NCBI GenBank assembly: GCA_004151065.3
Contig: NWUY0300002077.1
Location: 16,573-45,367, forward strand
Source: Larix sibirica
Lineage: Eukaryota > Streptophyta > Pinopsida > Pinales > Pinaceae
DNA length: 28,795 nt
Direction: 5' to 3'
A program made the position numbers and the translations under genes. Below the pieces are notes generated by a model, which was not told where the DNA came from, searched no databases, and worked only from the letters and a program-made list of their open reading frames with translations. Positions 1 through 10,658 of this stretch are shown piece after piece; position 1 is the stretch's first letter, and every line of letters starts with the position of its first letter.

Positions 1-2129
1 GGTATGACATTCTTCTCACATTGTCAGGATTTCTATTGTTTATCTTTTCGCTTGAAATGTGAAAGCATAGATGATGTGGTTGACAATTTCAAAGTTACTA
101 ACAGGGTTACTATAAAGATGATGTGGATTTCTATTGTTTATTGGGGTACTAACAGGGTTACTATAAAGATGAGCAATATGCTTGTGTCTCTAAAGAAATG
201 TTTAAGCAGGTGCAGGGATAGGTTAAAGCTGGCATATGAAGATTTGCAATGTCCACTGATAATAATGGCTTCCTAAGTTCAAAATAAGCCAACCGATTTC
301 AGCCAAATTTTTTTCTCAATACAGATGTATGATGAAGATGGTCCATACTTGAGNAACTTGATAGTTGTAACCTGGATTTTGAAAAATTCCGACCAGATTT
401 TTTCAAAATCGTGCTGGAAAAATCTGCTTATTCCAACCCAAATCGTTAGACTATGCGTAGATAATGTAATCTTATTAAAGATTAGGTAATTTTTTTTAAG
501 TTTAATCACATTTTTATCAAAATTTTCTTTGACTTTATTTTTTAAGAATTTAAAAATGATATCTTAGTACCAGGAGTCATTGCTTTGTCACATTGGTTAC
601 TGATGGATCCTCCTTGTTAGAATCCTCTTTAAGTGGTTAACTATCTTCAAGGATTCTTTCTTTTTTCTTTAGTTGGAGGTTATAGGGCAAACAAACACAC
701 CAACCACTCGTACATTTCTTTCTTTAACTAACTTGTTCGAGCCCAATTAGGCTTCCCCTTATGGTGGATGCATGGTGCTATTCAACCTTCTTAATTTTTT
801 TAGGCAAATTTCTTTCAAAGGGACTACTACTACATAGATTTACATGTGAATGTGTTATTCTCATAATTTTGAAATCTTCATTTTCCAAAATAATTTTGCT
901 TAAAAGACCTTTACTTAGGTCCAACTATACACATATATTGACATAAGTAAAAATATGCTCATCCTCTTGTTTGAAATCTATCTAAAACAATTTACATGGA
1001 GAATTTATGAATTCTTACAAAATCTCCTATTTCCACAAGTGAAGGAAGTGATTGTCATTCTCACCTACACAGGGGTTGAAGAGATAAAAATTGATGTAGA
1101 GTTGAATTCACGAAACCTAAGTTTGAACAAGAAGCCAAATTTGACCCAAAACAATCATCCCTCCTTCACAACCTACCTACAATCTTCTAGATTCTCAAAA
1201 TAAATAATAAAACAAACCTTAAGAGTAAAATGTTAACTTGTAAGATGACACCTAGTTATTGTCAACCCAATCTCTATAGGTTGAAGATGATGGCCATAAC
1301 ATATCAAATATACAAATCGGGCATGAATTTTGCATTCCTTGACATACTATTTCATCCTTGTAGAATTAAATGAGGGTGCATTCGACTATCTCCACAATAA
1401 ACTTGCTTACCTAGGGAGATTTATTTTTTGCATGGACACAAACTATAGTTGGATAATCATGCCCTTAAAGAATTGAGGGTTGTTTGTGAACTCTGCTATC
1501 ATTGTTGAGTGAGATACCAAAGACAATGGCGAAGGGTTAGAAAAACATGCTTGAAAGAAGCATCATCATTCATAATACTAGTAACAACAACAAAAGCAAA
1601 GGGATAGTGTGTCCCTAGCGTTCTTTCTTAGCCATGGTAGCTTAGACATGACACAAAATGTTTGTCTAATTACAAAGGAAGAGCAAAGGAACAAATTACC
1701 AACTTGCATGCAAAGGGTAGGTTGTGCTTAGGAAATGGGTGACTCCTAGCTTGCAATGCAAAGAAACCCTTGATTGATACCTCGTCAACCTAATTCTTAA
1801 TAAAGGTCGTTGCTAATAATTGTCTCATTATGAAATTTCGATTTAACACCTCAATATGAAAGTCACATGTCAAGCTTGATTCTCATTAATTTTAAAGTTT
1901 CTATAATACAGTTAGGGGTGAGATGGGTTTGATTCAACAAATTCCCAACTCCGTAGACTTGTGTGTAGTAGTTTGCAATGGTATTAGAACAAAGATCCAA
2001 TCCATGTGTTGAAATGATTGGATGATCACGCAAACCTAATATAGAACCAAAATGCATAGTTACAAGGAGAAAATGTCTACTTGTATAATTATATAAAGCC
2101 ACATTTACCAAAGACTTGTTTACTACTCA
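1..2129. other. Unassigned AT-rich intergenic DNA
   Basis: No coding region, RNA gene or transposon domain could be recognised on either strand. The open frames are short and have unremarkable composition. The only structure seen is a small direct repeat near the left end, listed separately. A single ambiguous base lies near position 354. Confidence 0.5.
97..172 (+). repeat. 25-bp direct repeat, two copies
   Basis: An exact 25-bp word that includes acagggttactataaagatg occurs at 97-121 and again at 148-172, a period of 51 bp. The intervening sequence also repeats an earlier word (atttctattgttta near 29 and 127). This suggests a local duplication of roughly 50-100 bp. It sits inside a 90-codon open frame of no recognisable family, which I do not call as a gene. 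Confidence 0.75.
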
Positions 2130-3190
2130 TGTCTACTACTATATTTTTGTTGGCTCCTGTCAAAGGTAGCTTAGGATAGATAAATCTTTCCACAATTTTT
2201 TGTGGGCTAAGTGTAATAACTAGCCAGGTTTCCACTTAGCTAGTTGGGAGCTTTGTTGCACCCCTCAAGAATTTGGGGGCTTGGGTATTGTCAGAGCTAG
2301 GGTGAAAGCTCATGCACTATGCACCAATGGGTGATTCGGCCTATGGATGGAAAGGAATATTTGAGAATCCTTCTTAGACATTACATTCCACAAGGGTTTT
2401 CATTGGACAAAAGATTTTGGCAAGGGATATCTCTTCAAATTATCCTACAAATCACCTCAAGGGTTAAAGTTCAAAGCACCTTTCTTGTCATACTATTTGG
2501 AAGTCCTAGTAAACCCTCGAACCCTTCCTTACCTAGAGAGAGGTAGCACTTAGGATTGGCCTATTTTTACTGAGCATTGCCTTTGGTGGTTTTTGTTGAT
2601 TTGATTTGAAGGAAAGTTGTTGGAAAAATCCTCTTGGTTCTTGACCTTGAAGCTTTTTTGAGGATGCAATTAGCTTTGCACTGATTTATTTGATGGCCTA
2701 TCTAAGAATTGGAGCCCTTGGGCCAATCTTAAGAGGAAATTTTTTTTGAACAATGTCGAGAATTCTGTTGTGGGCTACATTCAAGGGTTCATCCCTGATG
2801 ATCTTGTGCTATACATCGGGCCTTCCAACACCTTGTGCATGGTTTTGAGGGTGGAAATGGGGTAAAGCCACTAAATTCTTTAGATACAAGTTGGCCATGG
2901 GTTACAAATGGCTATCCTCCAACTCCTTCATCGACGGGTAGTTGAAGTACAAAGTGGGGTGACTGAAATCCAAACATAAGACAATATTACATCATTTAAG
3001 AAACACATGGAAACCTATTCCTAAACCCAAAAATACATTCTTTCCTTGGTGTTTGATAGCGGGGGATCTCCCTATTAATAAAAGATTACCATTCCTATTG
3101 GTGAAAAAGCTACATTGTCCATAGTGTGGATGAGTTGGAACTCTAAAACACTTTTTTGGTTTTGTTCATTTGCTAGGGATTTTTAGACAT
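2130..3190 (+). pseudogene. Decayed LINE (non-LTR retrotransposon) RT C-terminus and zf-RVT region
   Basis: Conceptual translation across several frames gives the typical plant LINE ORF2 C-terminal order. A block NFLWAK (about 2196-2211) is followed by ASWELCCTPQEFGGLGI, which matches the family pattern W..LC.PKE.GGLGI. After a frameshift near 2320 comes WVIRP...LLRHYI (to about 2390). At about 3015-3180 there is a zf-RVT-like stretch, KPKNTFFPWCLIAGDLPINK, then HCP-stop-CG and, after another frameshift, FWFCSFAR. In-frame stops (about 2220, 3122 and 3131) and frameshifts show it is dead. The endonuclease and the catalytic RT core are not recognisable upstream, so this is a 5'-truncated or heavily decayed copy. 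Family assignment rests on motif order only; the LINE clade is not determined. Confidence 0.75.
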
Positions 3191-3319
3191 AATACTTATG
3201 TTAGTATTACTTGCTTGCTTCCCTTTCTTAGTAGGTCACCTTGCTTGGTAATCCCCTACATTGGGTCATGGAGTTTTAGGGTGCCTAGATGCTTATTAAA
3301 GTTGGAGCATTCTTTTCAA

Positions 3320-4790
3320 TTCAAAATAATAAGTGGTGTTTTGTTTAATGATGTTGTTTCATCTCTTGAATTATCTTGGTATGATTCGACATTAATTTGT
3401 GCTAGCTTATTAGTGTTGATTATCGTTCAGAGCCAAAGGTATGGCTTGAAATGGAGCATTTGCAACATATCCTTAAGTATTGGCACATGTCCATATGCAC
3501 TATGAGAAAAGTGAAGCCTACCCCGCTTGCTATTTTTGGCTTGCAAGCCCACTTGAGCCACCTTCTTGAATTGGCTCCATGTCCATATCAAACCTTGCCA
3601 CAGGTCAAGAGGATAGGTTTGCTAGTGGTGGGAGTGCACACATAATTTGACTTCTAGGCCCCTCCCTATTGACAAATAGTTCCCAACATTGGAAATTTCT
3701 ATCTCATAGGGGCCCAAGGCCCTAAAGTCACTAATTGATGGATGGGATCTTATGGTACTCATTGATGCAAATCCTATTATGACCCAAGGGAGGCATATAT
3801 GGTGTTAAATGTCTATGCAATAAAGTAAATGTATATGTAATATTGGTTGGCCTAATCAAGCGCCCACATGTGCATTGAGTGAAATGGTATATATTGAGGT
3901 TGTGTAGTCATTATTGAGGAGAACATTTGAATTGAATGTATGAAGGTATTGGGGTATTTGGAGGGGGTTCTCCTATTCTTTAAGGAGATATAGTGTAAAT
4001 AATCTCTCTTATCTATATAGGATTCGTTGTACATGGAGTGTACTCTAATTTATAGCAAAGCGTTTGTTTTATTCTCACAACACTACTAGTAGTTAGGAGA
4101 AAGCCTTGGAAGGTCACCACTAGCCTACTCCCACTACCAGCTGGGTAATATGCTAGTGTTTATTGACTAGGCATATGCCCTTTTGTTTTACATTTTTATG
4201 ACTATATTTGGGACCTTAGGCTGGAATGTGTTTTGGCATAAGCCAATCATGATTTTTGAGTTTTAGACTTTCCAGTAGAGGTTGTGATGGAAACCCACCC
4301 TTTTTTGTTTTAAAGAGTGACACAATGGAAATAGATAGAGTTTAAATAAACATGTAATTCAAAATACAAATCAATGGACCTGTATAAACTATAATTTATG
4401 CCTTAGTTCATTACTCAATCTCAATAGCCAACTCTTTATCACTATGGAAAGACTAGTTATCCAACTTGATATTCTTTGTTGCCATCCTAGTTAGAGAACT
4501 AGCCAATGAATTGCACCTTTCCCAATGAGAATAAAATGAGCCAAATCCAACCCAAAACACATAAAATCAATCAAAATGGACATTGCATATACCATAGACT
4601 TACCTAGAAGCACCCAAAACCCCTAGGACAACCATAGTACACAATCTCAATGAATTGATTTCACCATTAAAACAATGCAAAGTTTAAATTTGCCAGATTC
4701 CAAAATAAGAAACACTATAAAGGGACTTTGGAGAAGGTGTAGTTAGTGTTTTATCCTACTTCTTTATTCTAACACTAGTTTATTTGTTCA
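3320..4790. repeat. Diverged long direct repeat, copy A (possible LTR)
   Basis: This stretch shares extended similarity with 6365-8005 in the same orientation. Matching landmarks include tggagcatttgcaac (3451 and 6498), ggaaacccaccc (near 4290 and 7030), gccaaatccaacccaaaaca against gacaaatccaacccaaaaca (near 4540 and 7285), and aacactagttta (near 4770 and 7973). Copy A carries about 280 bp that copy B lacks (3803-4082, listed separately). Because the two copies bracket a gypsy gag-pol fragment they could be its LTRs, but no primer-binding site is visible at the expected inner edge. The boundaries are approximate. Confidence 0.7.
3803..4082 (+). mobile_element. Possible solo Ty1/copia-type LTR inserted in repeat copy A
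   Basis: This segment is present in direct-repeat copy A but absent from the matching place in copy B (about 6820-6840). It begins TGTTAAATG and ends TCACAACA, so it has TG...CA ends. It also contains an AT-rich core near tctatatagg and an end resembling copia LTRs (ttgtac..., then ttgttttattctcaca). I could not find a matching 5-bp target-site duplication: the left flank is tatgg and the right flank is ctact. Exact limits and class are therefore tentative. Confidence 0.4.
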
Positions 4791-4849
4791 CATTCCTCAA
4801 GTGATTTTTGCAAGATTTAGAATAAAAATAACAAAACTACCACACCAAT

Positions 4850-6340
4850 ATACAATTGTGCATTTGTACATGTCATGAGTGCGAAATGCGATTTGGGAAT
4901 ATCAACCTTCTTCATTCAAATCTTTCGATGGCCTGGGCAGAGATCACGTTTCATGGAGAAATGAGCACCCTTAAGCTCATCCTAAAGGTCATTGAGGGGA
5001 ATACTGCGAAACGTAACCTTGATAGTCAATTTGTTCAGAGAACAGAAGTCAAGACACATGCGCCAAGAACCTTCTTTCTTGAGGACCATGACAACTAATG
5101 AATAATAGGGACTGGTACTAGGGCAGATGATAACAATGGCTAGCAGTTCCTGAACTATCTTTTCAATTTCATTTTTTTTGCACAAATAGATGGTGACATG
5201 GGTGTACAATGGGTGGGAGGATACTAGGTATGAGCAAAATGGAATAATCATTATTGCCGCGATAAGAGGAAATTCCTTTAGGGTTGTCAAAGACAGATTG
5301 GCGTTTGGCCATGACCAATAGCATGTCAGAAGGAATGAGGTGAGAAGGGATCTCAAAAGCTTGGATGGCATGGAATTGAGCCACAATGCTCGAATGGCCC
5401 ATTTTAATATTTTTTTCCATACGGTGCAAGTTAATGATTTGTGGAGATCTGGTTGTAATGCTTTTGAGAGTGTCGTTGTGCTCCTCTTGCGAAAAACTCA
5501 TGTATAATGCATGGAAATCCATGGTGATGGGGTATAGTGTTAGTAACCATTCAACACCTAGGACAATATCACAACCACCCATTTCAATAGAAAATGTGTG
5601 GATTTTGAGTGAATAATCACCCATTTGAAGCCACACATTTTCACAATGACAACCACATTTCATAGCTCCCCTATTAACAATTATAATTTGAAAAGCATTC
5701 ATAACATGGATGTAGTAGTGTGTTTCTTGGGTGACATGCCGATGGGTGAAGTTGTGTGTGCTATCATTGTCAATTAAGATGATGACTTTGAGAAGTTTGA
5801 TGTGACCAATTTGGAATCAATTTGAGGGTCTGGGGACAAGAAAGACCAACCAATGCATGCAAAGAGATCTAGGGTTTCACCTCCTCTATGTTAGGCAGGG
5901 AAATGTTTTCCACATATGGATGAGGGACCTCTTGGGTGATAGCTTTAGCTTCCTTGTAAAAAATGTCCTCTCAAATGGCCATAAATATTTTTTGCTCCTT
6001 ACATTTAGGCCCAAGAGAATATTTATCATCACAATTGTAGCAAAGACCTTTAAGTTGGTGTTCCGACATTTCAACTCTGGTTAAATTTTGGATCTTGAGA
6101 GGTGGAGAGGACAATGAGGAAGTAATGGAAGGGAAGGTAGGTGGATGAGGACTAGGAATAAATGGGCCCTTTTTCATTTGAGCATTTATTACCTTTTGGG
6201 TTGCTTGAGCTTTTCGAGTGGATTGCAATCAAGTAGTAGGACAAGCCATTAAAATTGTGCATGTATCTCTTCTTTCATACCATTGATGAGACATTCTTTG
6301 AAAAAAATATTGGACATGCCTTCAGTGTAGATTTCCTTTG
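4850..6340 (-). pseudogene. Truncated Ty3/gypsy gag-protease-RT fragment
   Basis: Read on the - strand, the order is gag C-terminus, zinc knuckle, retropepsin, RT. The gag end (ECLINGMKEEIHAQF, about 6290-6250) is followed by a knuckle CYNCDDKYSLGPKC (6042-6001), in which the usual His is Pro. The protease site reads ILIDNDSTHNF near 5780-5750, where families have D-S/T-G-S; the Gly is replaced by Asp. A block GGCDIVLGVEWL typical of plant gypsy proteases lies near 5575. RT follows after a frameshift near 5185: NEIEKIVQELL, then SWRMCLDFCSLNKLTIK, then a degraded motif A region with stops (about 4980-4870). The fragment ends near 4850, before the catalytic YxDD region. RNase H and integrase are absent. 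It is a dead, truncated copy. Confidence 0.85.
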
Positions 6341-6364
6341 ATGTTAAAGCCCCGTTTTGGATTT

Positions 6365-8005
6365 GGAAAAGAAATAAATAATGTTTTGTTCGATGGTGTT
6401 GTTTTATCTCATAATTTTCTTGGTACAATAAACTATTTATTTGTGTTGACTTGTTGATGTAGACTATTTTGTATACCCGAAAGGAATGGTTCAAGATGGA
6501 GCATTTGCAACAACATCTCAAGTATTACCATGAACCCCATGCACTATGAATATAGTGCTTCCCAACGGTGCTTTCCAACTCCCTTGGTTTGTTTGGCTTA
6601 TTGAGCCCACATGGGCCACCTTGATTTGGTTCCGTCAGGTCATTCCACAAATAGGCATTGTCATAAGGTAGGATTAGATGTTAACGAGGGGTAGTAGAGT
6701 ACACGAAGTATGACTTCAATACCCCTCCACATTGACTTGCACTTGCTATCTTAGAGGGGCTTAAGCCCCTAGAGCTATCCATTAATGGGTGGGACCCCAT
6801 GGTACTTGTTCATGCAAACCGTCCTAAGACTAAATAGGGGAAGGCCTTGGATGACCATGACCAACCTCCTCTTGTTACTCACCGGGTTGTAGGCAAATAT
6901 TTATTGTTTCATCACATGTCCTTTGTTTTATGTTTTCATGACTATGACCAAGACTCTATGATGGGAGTATTGTGGCATAAGCTAGCCTTGATTTTCGAGT
7001 TTTGGATTTGTTAATGTAGGTTGTGTTGGAAACCCACCCATTTTTGTATTGAAACATGTACACATTGCCAATTAATCGAGTTTAAAGGAAGCTTTAATTC
7101 AAAATATAAAGCAATATAATGTAGAAACTACAATTTACACCTTAGTGCTTTACTCGAGCTTAATGACCAACCACTTTAAGGCAATATTGGCTAATTAACT
7201 TGATCTTCTTTGTTGCCATTGTAGTTGGATAACTACTCAATGGATTGTATCTTCTACAATAAAGCATCATCAAAATTCAACGAGACAAATCCAACCCAAA
7301 ACATGTAAAGATCATTGGAAATGGACACTAAAGTTACCATAAACCAATTCAAAGGCACCAAAACATTCATAGTACTCATTCTCAACAAATCCATTTCATT
7401 ATTCTAATAATACGAACTTAAAATTTATCATATACAACAAAAAAAACTTTCAAAAATGCATTTCGTGGTTAATTAACTTGGTCTTCTGTATTGCCATCCT
7501 AGTTGGATAACTACTAAATGGATTGCATCTTCCACAATGAGGCATCGCGAAAATTCAACAAGACAAATCCAACCCAAAACATATAAAAATCATTGGAAAT
7601 TGACACTACATATACCATAAACCAATTAAAAGGTACCAAAACCACCAATACATTCGTAATATACAATCTCAATAAATAAATTTCACAGTTCTAATCCTAG
7701 TTAGATAATTACTCAATGGATTGCATCTTCCACAATGAGACATCACCAAAATTCAACCAAACAAATCCAACCCAAAACATGTAAAATCATTCATTGAAAA
7801 TTGACACTATAGATACCATAAACCAATTCAAAAGCACCGAAATACCAATATATTCATAAAACACGATCTCAACAAATCAATTTCACTATTATAATAATAC
7901 AAAATTAAAATTTATCAGATACCTCGCAACCAAAATAACTAAAACAATATAATTTGTTAACGTTTTATCCTATAACACTAGTTTATATATTCGTGGTCTT
8001 CACTC
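6365..8005. repeat. Diverged long direct repeat, copy B (possible LTR)
   Basis: This is the second copy of the repeat at 3320-4790, in the same orientation. It lies just right of the gypsy gag remnant. It lacks the 280-bp copia-like segment of copy A. It is longer at its right end because a block of about 200-280 bp is present three times (listed separately). If the two copies are LTRs of the - strand element, this would be the 5' LTR. However, no tRNA-complementary primer-binding site is seen between it and gag, so a deletion or another origin must be invoked. Confidence 0.7.
7192..7935. repeat. Three tandem diverged copies within repeat copy B
   Basis: The block containing ttgttgccat...actcaatggattg, then acaaatccaacccaaaaca, then taccataaaccaatt occurs three times. 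It starts near 7192, 7469 and 7690. The actcaatggattg landmark lies at 7235, 7513 (with one change) and 7711, giving periods of about 278 and 198 bp. Copy A of the long direct repeat has only one such block (about 4452-4700). The triplication therefore arose in copy B after the two long repeats separated, or was lost from copy A. Confidence 0.8.
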
Positions 8006-8600
8006 CCTTCTCCACCACATTAAACTTGCCAACATCCTCATATTACTCCTAAATGCTTACATACCTCGTGAATAACTTAAACTCTCTGGTTGTCGGGAAT
8101 GGAGTAAGCTAAAGTCTAGACAATTTGCACCTTTCCGACAAGTTTGATTGGAATCCGACGACACGATTTGTTGCTGAAATCGCGATTTTCATTATTGAAA
8201 TTGCCATTTTGATTGCATAAATGGATTCAACGCCCTTGATTATGCAATTTCAACAACTAAAAACTACCATTTCAACGATCTCCACTAGATTTTGACTAGA
8301 AAAAACACGAGATAACGGTTACACATTATCTAAACTTTAACTTACACCATCAAAAATCTTGTCAATATACACAACCTATATCCAAACGACAAAATCCCTA
8401 AACAAATAAAACAAAAAGACAAACTTAGACTTGATATACCCTTAAAACATTTTTAATCAAATCACATAAGATCCTTCAACCGACTACTATTCTTAAAGTC
8501 AACCCCTTTTATTTTAAGAGATATTAACCTTTTTTATAACCATGTCCATTCTTAAATTTGCTACTTCATTAGGTGGAGTATTCATTTCGAAAACTAATCA
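8006..8600. other. AT-rich stretch without recognisable features
   Basis: No coding or transposon motif was recognised. A short passage near 8150-8240 has alternating words such as gcgattttcattattgaaattgccattttgatt, which look like low-level internal similarity. Nothing firmer can be supported. Confidence 0.4.
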
Positions 8601-9083
8601 AAATACAAGTAATAAATATAAAATATAATAATAAAACATACATTTAAATTTAATACGACATTAATTACTTTATCATTACACCAATATATAATATTTATCC
8701 AAATAAACAACATTTATTATCGTAACTAAATAAATATATATTATTTCCAACCTTTATTGATGATGTTAGTTAAATAACAAAATATGAGTAATAAATATAA
8801 AATATAAATTTTATTATTACTTTATCATTAAATAAATATATAATATTTATCCAAATAAACAACATTTATTCTCGTCATTAAATACATTTATATTATTTCC
8901 AACATTTATTGATGATGATAGTTAAATAACAAAATACAAATAATAAATAGAAAATATAATTTTTATATTATTACTTTATCATTAAATAAATATATAATAT
9001 TTATCCAAATAAACCACATTTATTCTCGTCACTAAATAAATATATACTATTTCACACCTTTACTAATGATGATAGTTAATTAA
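8601..9083. repeat. AT-rich tandem array, three copies of about 150-180 bp
   Basis: Three head-to-tail copies start near 8601, 8779 and 8931. Each runs through aataaatataaaatata, ttactttatcatta, atatataatatttatccaaa, acatttatt.tcgt and gatgatg.tagttaa. Copy 1 is longer (about 178 bp) than copies 2 and 3 (about 152 bp each). The array is almost free of G and C. It resembles a short satellite or a low-complexity region expanded by unequal exchange; no coding potential is seen. Confidence 0.8.
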
Positions 9084-9152
9084 ATATATAATATTTAAAT
9101 AAATATATCGCTCAGAAGAAGTCGGATGGTCTCTCTATTGTCGCGAGTAGGG

Positions 9153-9272
9153 CAGTAAAACTTGATATTTCCCGCATCTAAATATCTATCTGCAGTAAAA
9201 CTTGATATTTCCCGCATCTAAATATCTATCTGCAGTAAAACTTTCTATTTCCTCCATTTAACTATCTATCTT
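9153..9272. repeat. 40-bp tandem repeat, three copies
   Basis: Units lie at 9153-9192, 9193-9232 and 9233-9272. The first two are identical over all 40 bases (beginning cagtaaaacttgatatttcc). The third has several substitutions. The perfect identity of two units indicates a recent duplication. The array lies about 12 bp upstream of a TATA-like box at 9284, so it could belong to a promoter region. Confidence 0.9.
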
Positions 9273-9283
9273 TTGTTAGAGGT

Positions 9284-9334
9284 TATAAAAGTCGGTGTGC
9301 TGGATCGACATCGACAGTGGATCGACATTGACAG
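9284..9334 (+). promoter_or_regulatory. Candidate TATA box with a 17-bp duplicated downstream motif
   Basis: tataaaa at 9284-9290 is followed at 9301-9317 and 9318-9334 by two 17-bp copies of tggatcgaca.cgacag. Their spacing would place the second copy near a transcription start about 30 bp downstream. Local base composition becomes less AT-rich here, and a possible first exon follows. The call is positional only; a chance TATA in plant intergenic DNA is a real alternative. Confidence 0.3.
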
Positions 9335-9512
9335 TGCTGACTAGTGATTGCATTCTCCACCCCTGTCGGAATAGCTCTGCGCACTTTTTCTTCCATGTAG
9401 GTCGGCCGGTCGACATTGCAAATAATTAATGAACTGAATTACAATTCCTTCCTGTTAAATTTGATTTCATGACCTGCAACATTCCTCACTGAATAATCTC
9501 TGGTTTCTACAG

Positions 9513-9828
9513 GGGGCTTAAGGCTGTGGACGTTGAAGTGAGGTGATGCGGATCTGTTTCTTTAGTATCAATGGTGTTGCCGTTTTCATTTATCAGTGGG
9601 AGGCTTCCTTTGATGTTAAAGGGGAACTACGGGGCCTGCGCTTCAGTAAGTTGCTGGGGAAAAATGAAGTTGAGGCCGAAGTTCGGTGCTATGAACTCGA
9701 GTCACTGCCTTTTGCCTGTAATGTCCATCATTAATGTTGTGCTGGCCGTTATTGATGGCCTTATTGCCATGGTCGCCTTTATACAGGTTCTTCGTCTTAC
9801 CTCTACAGCTACGAAAGTCTATTCTTGA
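9513..9828 (+). CDS. Candidate first coding exon, hydrophobic protein, unrecognised
   Basis: A plausible acceptor (ggtttctacag) ends near 9512. The ATG at 9571 opens an 85-codon frame to 9828. Its C-terminal half holds a convincing membrane-like helix, MSIINVVLAVIDGLIAMVAF, followed by IQVLRL. GC content is higher than in the flanks. The helix loosely recalls the first membrane span of plant TOM1/THH1-type proteins, but I cannot support that family from this much sequence. A competing frame from ATG 9543 gives a 63-residue soluble peptide. No good splice donor was identified before the stop at 9826-9828. The call is weak and could be a chance open frame; if real, it is the 5' part of a gene whose other exons are not recognised. 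Confidence 0.25.
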
Positions 9829-10480
9829 TTTTCAAGTTCAGTTTTACAATTGTGAAGAATTATTTTAAAATAAAATAATTCAAGGAATCATTACTGCAAT
9901 TACTATTTATATTTTCAAGAAAGAACCTGATCTTTTCTCACCTCAATTTATAAAATGAAGATTTCCTTAACTCGAATTCCAAAAATATGAAATAGAGCTA
10001 GAGCAAAGTAGCTTTGGAAGATCTCCAATCTACAGAACACATGGAAGAACAATTATTTACAAGGTCTTGAAACCGTGTTTTTTAAATGGAAGACACTAGT
10101 TCCATCTTATATTGGCTTACTTTGGAAGTCCTTTAGCTCATGCAGTTTGTCAAATAGGCAAGACTTAGAGAATAAGGATTGGTATAAGTCCTTGAAATTG
10201 GGTTGTCTTTATGAAACTTTATCTTTTCACTTTGAGTACCTTGAAGAGCACATTAAAATTTTCTTCACACAAGAAAGGGGATGAACCGTTATCGGCTTTA
10301 AAACTCCGGCCCTAATTATCGTGGCCCTAAATTCTCGCGAACCCAAAATTTCAGTCATAAATTCTCGCGGCCCTAAAATTTCGGGCATGAAATCCTCGAC
10401 CCATCTTTTTTAACCCTAAACAAACCTGCAAAACTGCCAAAACTACTATACAAGCACCATCCTAACTCTCTCTATTACTC
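9829..10480. other. Unassigned region with a small 30-bp tandem repeat
   Basis: No protein family was recognised. At 10328-10387 a 30-bp unit starting taaattctcgcg occurs twice (10328 and 10358) within a GC-richer island containing repeated ggccctaa words. A telo-box-like aaccctaaa lies at 10412-10420 and is followed by a pyrimidine-rich tract, features sometimes found in plant promoters. Nothing links them to a gene here. Confidence 0.4.
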
Positions 10481-10498
10481 TGTGTTTGACTCCATTAG

Positions 10499-10554
10499 AG
10501 GCACTGATCTATGCTTTAAGGTGTTTGGAAGGAATTTGGCATCTACTTGGCAGG
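10499..10554 (+). CDS. Possible short internal exon beside the assembly gap
   Basis: A pyrimidine-rich tract ending ccattag (acceptor at about 10497-10498) is followed by 56 bp open in one frame, reading ALIYALRCLEGIWHLLG. A consensus-like donor cag/gtac comes just before the N run. The encoded peptide would be an amphipathic, Leu-rich helix. No family is recognised, and an exon this short with no support from neighbours can easily arise by chance. It would be on the same strand as the ARM-repeat exons at 15.2 kb. Confidence 0.15.
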
Positions 10555-10557
10555 TAC

Positions 10558-10658
10558 NNNNNNNNNNNNNNNNNNNNNNNNNNNNNNNNNNNNNNNNNNN
10601 NNNNNNNNNNNNNNNNNNNNNNNNNNNNNNNNNNNNNNNNNNNNNNNNNNNNNNNNNN
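10558..10658. other. Assembly gap (run of N)
   Basis: A run of 101 ambiguous bases. The true length of missing sequence is unknown, and any exon or repeat here is invisible. Confidence 0.99.

Noticed and set aside
4-276. 90-codon + strand open frame at the left end
   Set aside because: No recognisable domain, and part of it is made by a 51-bp-period repeat. It might be an exon cut by the window edge, but nothing supports this.
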